The notes: generated from the letters alone by a model not told the origin. A stretch of 15,563 nucleotides of DNA from an uncultured Thermoguttaceae bacterium (GCA_934725735.1 CAKVCP010000047.1:1-15563), one strand, 5' to 3'; positions 1 through 7,198 are shown, numbered from the stretch's first letter. Translations and numbers: made by a program.

Positions 1-465
1 CGACATAGAACCGCCAAAGACGTATAGAGCCAACGTTTGACTAGCTTGGACAGCGATTCCGCCGACGTCTGAAGCGTCGATAGTAACGCTCTTGGAAAGT
101 ATTTTAAGAGATTGTAAAGAAGAGGAGAGAGTTATAGTTCCCCCGACCTTAAACCGGATCGTTGACGAAACCTCTCCCGCCGTTAAGGATTGTCCTGCGT
201 AATCCAGAGCTTCGCGCAGAGTAATTTTTCCGTCAGAGGCATTGACAGAATCTTGTAGAGAGGTGACCCAGATTGCGTTGTTCTCGGAGTCTCCAAATGA
301 ATCGGCGTCTTGTAGCGCACGATAGTCGAGACTCGAGGTCGAGAGCGAAAGGAGCGCGCGCGATTCGAGTTCTTCAAATCGAGATAACCTAGAACGAGCT
401 GCGCGACTAACATGAGAGTTTTTACTCACGAGGCCTAGTTTGATGCAACGGTTAGAAAAACGCAT
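1..465 (-). CDS. Large secreted surface protein with LEPR-XLL-like N terminus and CSLREA-like motif (5' part only)
   Basis: The frame is open from an ATG at 465 to the window edge, giving the first 155 codons; the rest lies outside. The start is supported by AGGAG about 8 bases upstream. Residues about 34-44 read FEELESRALLS, close to the LEPR-XLL motif found near the N terminus of many very large planctomycete exported proteins. After a linker comes a segment with DSVNASDGKITLREAL, matching the CSLREA-type motif that precedes right-handed beta-helix or polymorphic-outer-membrane-protein repeats. The Thr/Ser/Leu-rich sequence after it (TITLSSSLQSLKI, SVTIDAS) fits the first rungs of such a helix. 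A surface or extracellular adhesin-like or carbohydrate-active role is plausible but cannot be set from this fragment. It is downstream of dtd on the same strand, 213 bases away, so is probably transcribed separately. Confidence 0.8.
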   Translation of the reverse strand, partial: MRFSNRCIKLGLVSKNSHVSRAARSRLSRFEELESRALLSLSTSSLDYRALQDADSFGDSENNAIWVTSLQDSVNASDGKITLREALDYAGQSLTAGEVSSTIRFKVGGTITLSSSLQSLKILSKSVTIDASDVGGIAVQASQTLALYVFGGSMS

Positions 466-678
466 ATAGATCTCCTAATTGCGCGGTAAGGACGCTCTTA
501 TTGGAGTTAAGTTGTCGCCCCTGCAACGTAATCCGCTATGTCTAGACTATTGTTTTCTGTAGTATTGACGCCATGTAATTCAAACTACAGCCCGTTAGTT
601 TGACGCATTTTTTGGAAAAAAGTTGCAATTTTCCCTTGAAATCACTTTAATCATAAAGCGGGTTCAAAATGTTTCAAG
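466..678. other. Intergenic spacer between dtd and the surface protein gene
   Basis: AT-rich spacer that should carry the promoter of the minus-strand surface protein gene. I see the AGGAG ribosome binding site next to 465 but no well-spaced -35/-10 pair and no convincing terminator for dtd. Confidence 0.5.
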
Positions 679-1146
679 CTAAGACTTCAGGAAACGGTCG
701 CGAGAATCAATCCAGATCGTAACAGGACCGTCGTTAGTCAGGTGAACTGCCATATTGGCTTGGAACACGCCCTCTTCGACCGTTATCCCTTTCTGTTTGA
801 GTTCCTGAATGAAGAATCGATATAATTCTCGCGCGCGTTCGGGAGGAGCCGCGTTTATGAAACTTGGACGGTTGCCGCGATACGGATTAGCAAATAGGGT
901 GAATTGGCTAATGACCAGAACGTCTCCTTGCACTGCGGATAGATTTAGATTCATTTTCCCCTCGGAGTCGTCAAAGACGCGCAAGGAAGCGATCTTTTTA
1001 GCGAGATAACGAGCGTCGTCTTCACCATCGTCGCCGCCTACGCCAAGAAGTATTAAGAATCCTTTTTGGATTTGTCCGGATACTCGATTGTTTTCATCAG
1101 GGAGTTCAACTCGAGCTTGGGATACTCGTTGAATACATGCTCTCAT
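679..1146 (-). CDS. dtd: D-aminoacyl-tRNA deacylase
   Basis: Cytoplasmic homodimeric proofreading enzyme that hydrolyses D-amino acids (and glycine mischarged on tRNA-Ala) from tRNA. The 155-residue protein matches the usual DTD length and is full length. It starts with the family-typical MRACIQRVSQARV, carries the SQFTLFA motif near residue 80 and the NDGPVTIW motif near residue 138. The latter is the NxGPxT motif whose Gly-cisPro dipeptide enforces chirality by crossing into the partner active site. The GVGGDDGEDDARYLAKKI and RVFDDSEGKMNLNL segments are also typical. The ATG at 1146 has no clear Shine-Dalgarno sequence, but a start here gives the canonical N terminus. A perfect TATAAT at 1213-1208 on the minus strand may be its -10 box. 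A terminator separates it from the regulator gene upstream, so it is probably a single-gene unit. Confidence 0.95.
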   Translation of the reverse strand: MRACIQRVSQARVELPDENNRVSGQIQKGFLILLGVGGDDGEDDARYLAKKIASLRVFDDSEGKMNLNLSAVQGDVLVISQFTLFANPYRGNRPSFINAAPPERARELYRFFIQELKQKGITVEEGVFQANMAVHLTNDGPVTIWIDSRDRFLKS

Positions 1147-1207
1147 GGTTTTAAGAGGAATATAGGGTTTTGTGAATATGAAATGGCGGCGTGACGTCGT
1201 CGCATGG

Positions 1208-1213
1208 ATTATA
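1208..1213 (-). promoter_or_regulatory. Candidate -10 box for dtd
   Basis: Minus-strand TATAAT about 60 bases upstream of the dtd start and just downstream of the preceding terminator. No good -35 hexamer lies 17 bases upstream, so this rests on the perfect -10 and its position. Confidence 0.35.
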
Positions 1214-1242
1214 TTCGACGGAGATTTTTAGACGTCCGTATG

Positions 1243-1275
1243 AAAAAAAGGGGCCGTTCGGTTTTGCGAACGGCC
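1243..1275 (-). terminator. Intrinsic terminator of the HTH/receiver gene
   Basis: Perfect 9-bp stem (1252-1260 with 1267-1275, GGCCGTTCG / CGAACGGCC) and a 6-base loop. On the minus strand it is followed by CC and seven Ts (1249-1243). It lies 108 bases past the stop of the gene at 1384-1956. T-rich sequence also follows the stem on the plus strand, but no plus-strand gene precedes it. Confidence 0.85.
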
Positions 1276-1383
1276 TTTCCTTTGTTATTTTTCGTTTTCG
1301 TTGGAAACTTGCCTGAAGAGTGGTGACTTCAAGGGTTTTATGGAACTTCAATCCTTTTAGATTCCAGCGCCAAGAAAACGGGT

Positions 1384-1956
1384 TTAGATGAGTTCCTTCT
1401 TGCTGCCGACAAGGGAACGAAGACGTTCCGCGAGCAGGGCTGAGTCGAAAGGCTTGCGGAAAGTTTCATTGATGCTTGAGCGATCGAAACTTGTGCTGAT
1501 ACCATCGTCTGGCAGCAAGGCAATGATAATAATTTGGCTGAATTCCGAGTTCTGACGGAGGTTTTGGCAAATTTGCAAAGCTTCAGGACGTCCGATCGAG
1601 AAATCGACGATGATGCAGTCCGGGTGGAAGCTTTCCGCTTGAAGGCCCGCGTCGAAGCCGCTCGAGGCAACGGCGACGCTGAACGCTTTGTCAGACGGAA
1701 GTTCGCGCTTGACATTTTCGATAAGAACCTGATCTTGGGCCACGATTAGGACTTTTGCCTTCGTTTCGTCCTCAAGTTCGCCAAGCGGCATGCTATGCTC
1801 TTTGAGAAACTTGATCAGGCTGTCGCGAGGAATTCGACGATCTTGTGAACCTGGGATACGATATCCCTTGAGGCGACCGGTATCAAACCATTTGCTGACG
1901 GTACGCGGCGCTACCTTACAGATCTTGGCGACTTGACCAGTGGTAAAAACCTTCAT
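1384..1956 (-). CDS. MerR/excisionase-type HTH protein fused to a degenerate response-regulator receiver domain
   Basis: Residues 1-55 form a DNA-binding domain of the excisionase/MerR-like HTH type (FTTGQVAKICKVAPRTVSKW, then RLKGYRIPGSQDRRIPRDSL, the winged part). Residues about 67-185 form a CheY-like fold: strand 1 KVLIVAQDQ, strand 3 DCIIVDFSIG with Asp118 where the phosphoacceptor sits, strand 5 FRKPF with Lys168. The acidic pair after strand 1 is reduced to Ala-Gln-Asp75, and the switch Thr/Ser region is IALLPDD, so normal phosphorylation is doubtful. The order (DNA-binding domain first, receiver second) is the reverse of most response regulators. It is probably a transcriptional regulator; no partner kinase is nearby. 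The ATG at 1956 is chosen because GGAGAG lies about 8 bases upstream and the HTH starts at once. Its own terminator lies at 1275-1243. Confidence 0.85.
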   Translation of the reverse strand: MKVFTTGQVAKICKVAPRTVSKWFDTGRLKGYRIPGSQDRRIPRDSLIKFLKEHSMPLGELEDETKAKVLIVAQDQVLIENVKRELPSDKAFSVAVASSGFDAGLQAESFHPDCIIVDFSIGRPEALQICQNLRQNSEFSQIIIIALLPDDGISTSFDRSSINETFRKPFDSALLAERLRSLVGSKKELI

Positions 1957-1998
1957 TTAGGGCTCTCCGATTAAATAATGCACAATCTTTCCAACGAT

Positions 1999-2023
1999 GT
2001 TCCTGGCCTTTGGAGCTAGGAAC
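1999..2023. promoter_or_regulatory. Inverted repeat upstream of the HTH/receiver gene
   Basis: GTTCCTGGC (1999-2007) pairs with GCTAGGAAC (2015-2023), 9 bp with one wobble around a 7-base loop, 43 bases upstream of the regulator's start codon. It could be an operator for autoregulation or a leader hairpin; no direct evidence separates these. Confidence 0.35.
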
Positions 2024-2646
2024 TGGCCATCCGTCAACGACGCGCATTCTCCTTAACGCGCAATCGTCCACGGCGTTGATATGCGGCTAACGAAAAACAA
2101 TAAGACCGGGCGATTCCTGGAGTCGTTTCCAAAGCTTCCCCATTGATCGCATTGTCGAATGCAGCGCTCACGGCAGAAATCCTGACGCTAATCTTCTGTC
2201 ATTCGGCTTTTTCTTTTTCGGTTATTTCGTCCTTTGTTCCTTAACAAAAAGCGGAAATATCGCCAAAGAAATTTTCTAAGGCTCAACCGATTTTATGCAA
2301 CTCTCTCGAATTATTGGCAGATTACTTTCAAATGGAATAAACGTCGTTTCGTACGCGACTATTCCACTGTCGACCACCTGCCTTAGAGTCTCCCGTGTCT
2401 GCCAGCAAACCGCTTTGGATCAGCAAAGATCAAATTTGTTGCTGGTAGCAAGGGTATCGACTATAACGATCTTGTGACTTTAGTCCGTTTTTATAGGAAA
2501 GAATGAGGATTCGCTATTTACCTTGGCGAATTATTGAATTTCTTAACTTGCCCCATATGAGACAACGACTGCTCGTCGCCTATTGACCTTCTAAGGAGAG
2601 ACGGGAACCGAGTTGCGTAGAAGGAAGGAAAGAATTTTTGAGATAA

Positions 2647-2675
2647 TTGTCATTTTTTAGCACATACTATACACT
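2647..2675 (+). promoter_or_regulatory. Candidate promoter of the secreted-protein/protease operon
   Basis: TTGTCA (2647-2652) and TACACT (2670-2675) are separated by 17 bases, in AT-rich sequence upstream of the first gene of the cluster. The -10 is imperfect. Confidence 0.4.
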
Positions 2676-2858
2676 AAATTGCGCTTAGCTATTCCTGAAC
2701 CTCTTCTTCAATACGAGTTATCCGGGAGTATGGGGGGTGAGGAATTCTATTGGTGAGAGAGAAGGCGGAACTATTATTCTAACTTGGCAAATATTCAAAG
2801 AATGATAGAAAACCTCTTTAGACGGGGTAAAGCTCGTTTGAGCGCTCGGCGTTTTAGG

Positions 2859-3731
2859 GTGAAGAAAATGTTCATAAACGATTGCTTGCTAGCATTGGCA
2901 ATAATTTCCTTATCTCTTCTAGGGACGAATAGCGTAATGATTGGAAACGCGCAGGAAATTCCGAATGAATCAGGAGTCGACGCTGTTTCAATCGTTCCTG
3001 AGAAGGACAAAGGAAAACCTGTTTTTAAGACGCCTCAATCTTTGCCCGCTTCGGACGCGGCGACAAATGAAGAAGCTTTTTCCCCATTTGATTACACGAC
3101 TCTTTACGATGGAACTTCGCCGTTAAAGCGTCTGGATAAAACGTCTCCGATTTGGGTCTCCGCTGATCGCAAATTCGTCATTTTAGGAGGAAAGATCTGT
3201 CTGCGCGACGGTCTGCTCGAATTTTTTGCTTGTCGAAAAAACAGTAAAGAGCACGAATCGATCGTGTCTTTGGATATTCCTCCACATTTGATACATGCGG
3301 CGCTTCTCGTGATTGGCGCCAAACAGGGTACTCCTGCAAAATTTGATCCTGAGTTTGTTTCTCCGACAGGAGAAGTAATCAATATTACGGTGTGTTGGCG
3401 CGAACCTAATTCTGGCGCTCTTCGCAAGGTGAAAGCTCAAGATATGGTGGAGGAAAACGAGTCGGGGCAAACGATGCAGTCGCATTGGGTTTTCACAGGG
3501 GGACTCTTTGGCGTTGATCCTGATGGAAAGAAATATTACTTAGCAAACGTGACGGGAGAAGTTTTTGGATTGGCTAATTTTCCTGGTTCGATTCTTGACG
3601 TTCCATTCGAAAGCCCAAGTGATTATTCGAATCTTTACTACACAACGAAGACGGAGAATATTCCCCAAAACTCGACAGATGTTATTCTTATATTGTCGAG
3701 AGCTTTAGGAGACGCGTCTATAACTAAGTGA
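2859..3731 (+). CDS. Secreted YdjY-domain protein
   Basis: Exported protein of unknown biochemical role. A Sec-type signal peptide (hydrophobic run CLLALAIISLSLLG, then likely cleavage near IGNAQ) is followed by a Ser/Pro/Asp-rich linker and a domain that I recognise as the YdjY type common in planctomycetes. It contains GGKICLRDGLLEFFAC, then KEHESIVSLDIPPHLIHAALLVIGAKQGTP, with the later elements WVFTGG, YYLANVTGEVFGLANFPGSILDVP and IPQNSTDVILIL. The start is uncertain. GTG 2859 gives a compact basic n-region (MKKM); ATG 2868 has AGGG 8 bases upstream; the frame stays open to a TTG at 2784 and an ATG at 2802, which would add a long basic extension. It is first of three genes spaced by under 50 bases, so probably co-expressed with the membrane protease that follows. 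Confidence 0.75.
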   Translation: MKKMFINDCLLALAIISLSLLGTNSVMIGNAQEIPNESGVDAVSIVPEKDKGKPVFKTPQSLPASDAATNEEAFSPFDYTTLYDGTSPLKRLDKTSPIWVSADRKFVILGGKICLRDGLLEFFACRKNSKEHESIVSLDIPPHLIHAALLVIGAKQGTPAKFDPEFVSPTGEVINITVCWREPNSGALRKVKAQDMVEENESGQTMQSHWVFTGGLFGVDPDGKKYYLANVTGEVFGLANFPGSILDVPFESPSDYSNLYYTTKTENIPQNSTDVILILSRALGDASITK

Positions 3732-3774
3732 GATTAAACAGACCCCAGATAACGATATTTAGAGGGTGGTGATT

Positions 3775-4686
3775 ATGGATTATAACGGTGAAAACTACCA
3801 GCGTGGACCGATGGATTATATGAATGGACGGATGGAATCTTATCGGGACATGGAATCGATTCGAAAAGTTTTGTACGCTCGAAGAATGCAGTATTGGGTC
3901 TTTGCGCTTTGCCTCCTTTTGATTCTTTCGTTACTTCCAATTGTGGGAGAGAGGTGGGCGTATTCGAAACAAAGAGGGATTGAGCGCGCAAAATACGAAG
4001 CCGCTAAAAAGTTTTTAGACGAACATCCCGAGTCGTCTGGCGAAGGACGAATTCCCTATGTGGTAAAACTTGTTGGTCCGAGCGTTGTCGGTATCAAAAC
4101 CAATATTTTTAGCCGCGGATTTTTCGGAGATACGCAGATATCCCTTGGCGAAGGATCGGGAGTGATTGTCGACGCGGCGGGATTGATTATTACGAACTAT
4201 CATGTGATCGCTCCTGAAGGCAGGCTTGTCGACGGAGTTGAGATTTTTTTAAGCGACGGTCGTTCCGTCGCTTCTCCTGTTAGCGTCGTTGGCTTTGATC
4301 GCGACGTGGACGTCGCTGTTCTAAAGATCAACGCCCCGAATTTAGTCCCAATTAAATGGGGGGATAGCGACGCCCTCGAAGTCGGCGATCCAGTCCTTGC
4401 GCTTGGCAATCCCTATGGGCTAACCAAAACGGTGACCGAAGGAATTGTCAGCGCGAAAGAGAGATTCATTGTGAACGACAAAGGCGTCGTGACGCAGGAG
4501 TTTTTGCAGACTGACGCGGCTGTAAATCCGGGGAATAGCGGCGGCGCTCTTGTGAATGATCGCGGAGAGCTGGTGGGAATCAATACCGCGATTTATGGAA
4601 GTCAATATCAAGGGATCAGTTTTGCATTGCCTAGCCGAAGAGTTCGAGAAGTTTTCGATAGAATCATGCATAACGCTATCAGATGA
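3775..4686 (+). CDS. Membrane-anchored HtrA/DegP-like (S1C) serine protease lacking a PDZ domain
   Basis: Trypsin-fold serine endopeptidase of the S1C family, expected to act outside the cytoplasmic membrane on misfolded or regulatory substrates. A polar N terminus is followed by one membrane segment at about residues 40-58 (WVFALCLLLILSLLPIV). The protease domain covers about 95-300 with the complete triad: His143 in IITNYHVI, Asp179 in DVDVAVLKI, Ser255 in NPGNSGGAL. VLALGNPYGL and GISFALPS are also family-typical. The chain ends just after the protease domain, with no PDZ, so activation by PDZ-bound peptides is not expected. ATG 3775 is chosen because AGGG lies 8 bases upstream; in-frame GTG codons at 3766 and 3769 overlap that site. 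It lies 43 bases after the YdjY-domain gene and 27 before the next secreted protein, suggesting a shared envelope function. Confidence 0.9.
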   Translation: MDYNGENYQRGPMDYMNGRMESYRDMESIRKVLYARRMQYWVFALCLLLILSLLPIVGERWAYSKQRGIERAKYEAAKKFLDEHPESSGEGRIPYVVKLVGPSVVGIKTNIFSRGFFGDTQISLGEGSGVIVDAAGLIITNYHVIAPEGRLVDGVEIFLSDGRSVASPVSVVGFDRDVDVAVLKINAPNLVPIKWGDSDALEVGDPVLALGNPYGLTKTVTEGIVSAKERFIVNDKGVVTQEFLQTDAAVNPGNSGGALVNDRGELVGINTAIYGSQYQGISFALPSRRVREVFDRIMHNAIR

Positions 4687-4713
4687 ACAGGCGGCGGTAG
4701 ACGGAGGTTAAGA

Positions 4714-5712
4714 ATGTTGCGTGTTGGCGGTTCTTTCAAAATGGTATTGGCGAGCGTGTGGACGTTGCTAACCCTACTAGGACATGCGGTCGGACTAGCG
4801 CAAGATACTTCAAGGAAAGTGGAATTATTTGGCGACGTAAACTTCGAACAAGGATTTGTCGTCACGAAAGCGGGGAAGACGATTGGAGAATTGTTCTCTT
4901 TGAAGGAGAATGAAGACGGCGCATCAGGGACTCCGAAATGGGAACTTGCGACTCACGCTTCAAAATTCAATATAGCCGAAGGAGAGATTTCTTGCGGCGC
5001 GAACGTTAAGCGCGCTTCAACTCCAGGTCAACTTGTGGAAGTTAAGACTGACGACACGGGGACGGCGACCCTCCGGCTCGGCGTCAGGACGGAAAACGAA
5101 TACCTCCATCCGCGCCGCGCAGACGAGTGGTGGATACATTTGCTTCTATGCAGAAATTTCTCAGAAAGCGAACGCCCAGCCCTTGTTGATTTAAACTCCT
5201 TGGTGTTTTCATGCGACGCTCGCGTTGCTGATTTTGCTAAAACGGATTCCTCAAATCTTTACGATCCAGGGTTGCATACGACTCAAGCGTCTATCTACTT
5301 TGTCTTTGCGAATCTCAATAAAGAGTCGAAGGATTTTGGAGATTATATTTGGTTTGGGATTTCATTTTTCGACGAGCGGGAGGAAGTTCAGTCCGACTAT
5401 ATTGCCGTTGACGGCGACCCGAAAACAATTGGCACAGGAAAGCTGATATATCGTTTAGGCGGGCAGAAAACGATCGACAATATGATGGGGGGAGTGAATC
5501 CCTATTCTAAGGAATGGACGCATATTGAAGCGGATCTCGTATCATATTTAGAAGACGCTTTGGACGCTGCGAAGGAAAGGGGGTTTTTGGTCGATTCCAA
5601 GCCTGAGGATTTCGTAGTGACTCACTTTAATTTTGGATGGGAAACGCCCGGAACTTATCGTTCGGATCTGTTGTTGAAGAATCTTAATCTCAACGCTGTT
5701 TTCAAAAAGTAA
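4714..5712 (+). CDS. Secreted protein of unknown function
   Basis: I do not recognise a family. The 332-residue protein begins with a signal peptide (basic start, hydrophobic VLASVWTLLTLLG, likely cleavage after Ala29 in VGLAQ). The mature part is rich in alternating hydrophobic/polar segments and aromatic residues (DEWWIHLLLC, ASIYFVFANL, DYIWFGISFF, FNFGWETPGTYRSDLLL), suggesting a beta-sandwich, perhaps lectin- or jelly-roll-like. One amphipathic helix is likely near residues 265-290 (SYLEDALDAAKERGF). No catalytic motif is evident. The ATG at 4714 is well supported by GGAGG at 4703-4707. It follows the serine protease by 27 bases and so probably shares its transcript; it could be a substrate or partner of that protease, but this is inference from position only. 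No clear terminator follows before the pheA promoter. Confidence 0.7.
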   Translation: MLRVGGSFKMVLASVWTLLTLLGHAVGLAQDTSRKVELFGDVNFEQGFVVTKAGKTIGELFSLKENEDGASGTPKWELATHASKFNIAEGEISCGANVKRASTPGQLVEVKTDDTGTATLRLGVRTENEYLHPRRADEWWIHLLLCRNFSESERPALVDLNSLVFSCDARVADFAKTDSSNLYDPGLHTTQASIYFVFANLNKESKDFGDYIWFGISFFDEREEVQSDYIAVDGDPKTIGTGKLIYRLGGQKTIDNMMGGVNPYSKEWTHIEADLVSYLEDALDAAKERGFLVDSKPEDFVVTHFNFGWETPGTYRSDLLLKNLNLNAVFKK

Positions 5713-5738
5713 AGGTACCGGTAATTATTATTTCATGG

Positions 5739-5766
5739 TTGACGGTTTTCTTTTTTTCGATAAATT
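5739..5766 (+). promoter_or_regulatory. Candidate pheA promoter
   Basis: TTGACG (5739-5744) and TAAATT (5761-5766) are spaced by 16 bases. Transcription would start near 5773, about 50-60 bases before the leader peptide. The early transcript could form a hairpin from GGCGTT (5781-5786) and AACGCC (5799-5804). Confidence 0.5.
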
Positions 5767-5831
5767 AAGAAAAAAGAAGCGGCGTTATGCGAACGCTAAA
5801 CGCCTTGGTCATATTACGAATGAATACGCAT

Positions 5832-5906
5832 ATGAATAATTATTTTTCCTTTGCTTATCTCTTTAGCTTTAACTTTACCGGTTTAGCTGGTAGAGGTAAT
5901 TTGTAA
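5832..5906 (+). CDS. Phe-rich leader peptide of the pheA attenuator (pheL-like)
   Basis: A 24-codon frame (ATG 5832, TAA 5904-5906) upstream of pheA on the same strand. Phe codons, all TTT, lie at 5844, 5850, 5862, 5868 and 5874, with Tyr codons at 5841 and 5856: five Phe in 11 consecutive codons. An in-frame ATG at 5820 would give 28 codons; neither start has a clear Shine-Dalgarno sequence. Such peptides act as sensors of charged tRNA-Phe: ribosome stalling at the Phe codons favours an antiterminator. Its position, 33 bases before a strong terminator that sits in front of a phenylalanine-biosynthesis gene, supports that role. It does not resemble E. coli PheL in sequence beyond Phe richness. 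The peptide itself probably has no function after synthesis. Confidence 0.8.
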   Translation: MNNYFSFAYLFSFNFTGLAGRGNL

Positions 5907-5957
5907 TGCTGTAGAGATCGAGAAGGATTTTAGGTGTTGAACGCGTTACAGATTACG
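5873..5957 (+). promoter_or_regulatory. Attenuator: pause hairpin and antiterminator pairing
   Basis: Two structures are visible before the terminator. A pause-type hairpin pairs 5873-5881 (CTTTACCGG) with 5887-5895 (CTGGTAGAG), 9 bp with two wobbles, overlapping the last Phe codon. An antiterminator pairs 5902-5914 (TGTAATGCTGTAG) with 5946-5957 (TTACAGATTACG), about 12 bp with one bulged G, and would consume half of the terminator's 5' arm. The leader stop codon lies inside 5902-5914, so a ribosome finishing the peptide would block the antiterminator, while one stalled at the Phe codons would leave it free. Pairings were found by eye; no folding energies were calculated. Confidence 0.7.
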
Positions 5958-5976
5958 TCTGTAGCGCGTTTTTTTT
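5940..5976 (+). terminator. Attenuator terminator before pheA
   Basis: AACGCGTTACAG (5940-5951) pairs with CTGTAGCGCGTT (5959-5970) as a 12-bp stem with one wobble and a 7-base loop, running into eight Ts (5969-5976). It ends 25 bases before the pheA start codon, so it must be bypassed for pheA expression unless transcription starts inside it. Confidence 0.9.
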
Positions 5977-6001
5977 AGGATTATTTCAGGACGGTGGTTT
6001 T

Positions 6002-7144
6002 ATGGATTTAAACGAGATTAGAGACAAAATTGACAAGGTCGACGATCAGATCATTGACCTCTTCGCGCAACGAATGGAATTGAGCAACGAGGTTGCTCAG
6101 TATAAGCGCGCTAAGGGAATCCCCGTCATCGACATGACGCGCGAACGCGACAAACGCAACAAAATCTTTGAGAAATCTCCCAAAGAGATCCGGGAATATC
6201 TGCCCCAGCTTTATTCTGTTGTCTTTGATTTGAGTCGTAGCTATCAAAATCGTCTCAACGGGGTAGGAAACGAGCTAGTTCAGAACATTCAAGCGGCCAT
6301 TGAGACAACGCCGAAACTCTTTCCTTCAAATATTTCCGTCGCATGCCAAGGCTGTGAAGGCGCAAATTCACAAATTGCTTGCGATCGATTGATTCACGGC
6401 GCTAAAATCATGTATTTCGAAGATTTCGAAGGCGTCTTCGCAGCGATCGACACAGGGTTCTGCAAGTATGGCGTTATTCCGATCGAAAACAGTTTAGCGG
6501 GGTCTGTGAACCAGGTTTACGACTTGATGCAACGTCACCAATTCCATATTGTGCGTAGCGTCCGTCAGAAAATAGACCATAATCTTCTCGTGAAACCGGG
6601 CGTTAAGTTCGAAGAAATCCGTGAGATCTACTCTCACCCTCACGCGTTAAGCCAGTGTTCTACGTTCCTTTCCTCGCTGAAGAACGTGAAAGCTTTACCG
6701 TCGCAAAACACCGCTGTCGCCGCGCAAATGGTCGCAACCTCCGAGCGTAGGGACGTCGCGGCTTTGGCTTCGCGCGCTTGTATTAAGCTATACGGCCTCG
6801 AGTGTCTTAAACCGGCGGTTCAGGATAAAGATAATAATTACACGCGTTTCATATGCATTTCGAAAGATCTCCAGATCTTCCCTGGAGCCGACCGAACGAG
6901 TTTAATGGTTAGCGTTTCGCACGAGCCGGGAGCTTTATATAAAATCCTATCGCGCTTTTACGCCCTCAATGTTAATCTGATTAAGCTCGAGAGCCGCCCC
7001 CTTCCGGATCGAGATTTTGAATTTATGTTTTATTTCGACGTCGAGGCGTCTGTTCATGACCCTCGTTTTATACAGTTGATCGCTGAACTTCAAGGCGTGT
7101 GCGAGTCTTTTACATATCTTGGAAGTTATTCAGAGACAATTTGA
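6002..7144 (+). CDS. pheA: Bifunctional chorismate mutase / prephenate dehydratase (P-protein)
   Basis: Cytoplasmic enzyme that converts chorismate to prephenate and then phenylpyruvate, the committed branch to phenylalanine. Residues 1-85 are an AroQ-type chorismate mutase; Arg7, Arg24, Lys35, Asp44, Arg47 and Glu48 align with the E. coli active-site residues Arg11, Arg28, Lys39, Asp48, Arg51 and Glu52. Residues about 111-290 are prephenate dehydratase, with ACQGCEGANSQIACDRL, YGVIPIENSLAG, SHPHALSQC and NYTRF (279-283; the Thr-Arg-Phe is catalytic). Residues about 298-372 are an ACT domain with PGAL (309-312) and ESRP (330-333), the phenylalanine-binding motifs of feedback-inhibited enzymes. 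At 380 residues it is full length. GGTGG sits five bases before the ATG. Expression is probably controlled by the Phe attenuator just upstream, so activity and synthesis would both answer to phenylalanine. Confidence 0.96.
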   Translation: MDLNEIRDKIDKVDDQIIDLFAQRMELSNEVAQYKRAKGIPVIDMTRERDKRNKIFEKSPKEIREYLPQLYSVVFDLSRSYQNRLNGVGNELVQNIQAAIETTPKLFPSNISVACQGCEGANSQIACDRLIHGAKIMYFEDFEGVFAAIDTGFCKYGVIPIENSLAGSVNQVYDLMQRHQFHIVRSVRQKIDHNLLVKPGVKFEEIREIYSHPHALSQCSTFLSSLKNVKALPSQNTAVAAQMVATSERRDVAALASRACIKLYGLECLKPAVQDKDNNYTRFICISKDLQIFPGADRTSLMVSVSHEPGALYKILSRFYALNVNLIKLESRPLPDRDFEFMFYFDVEASVHDPRFIQLIAELQGVCESFTYLGSYSETI

Positions 7145-7164
7145 TTTATTCCGTATTGCGCTAC

Positions 7165-7198
7165 AATAAAAGCCGATTTTCACGAATCGGCTTTTATT
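7165..7198 (+). terminator. pheA terminator
   Basis: Perfect 14-bp stem, AATAAAAGCCGATT (7165-7178) with AATCGGCTTTTATT (7185-7198), and a 6-base loop, starting 20 bases after the pheA stop. The T run lies within the 3' arm, and the near-symmetry would allow termination in both directions. Confidence 0.85.

Larger units (their letters stand above)
1957..2858. other. Long gene-free divergent intergenic region
   Basis: About 900 bases between the minus-strand regulator and the plus-strand secreted-protein operon. It holds an inverted repeat near the regulator (1999-2023) and a promoter-like pair at 2647-2675. Short open frames (for example 2295-2477) have no ribosome binding site or recognisable product. 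I found no tRNA, mobile element or strong terminator. Confidence 0.5.

Noticed and set aside
2295..2477. A 60-residue open frame in the long intergenic region
   Set aside because: No ribosome binding site, no domain character, and residue composition like random sequence.
4590..4686. A PDZ domain at the end of the HtrA-like protease
   Set aside because: The reading frame stops about 25 residues after the last protease strand, and the next gene starts with its own signal peptide; there is no sign of a frameshifted PDZ.
5773..6001. A T-box riboswitch as the pheA control element
   Set aside because: I see no T-box consensus or specifier hairpin; the Phe-rich translated leader explains the terminator better.
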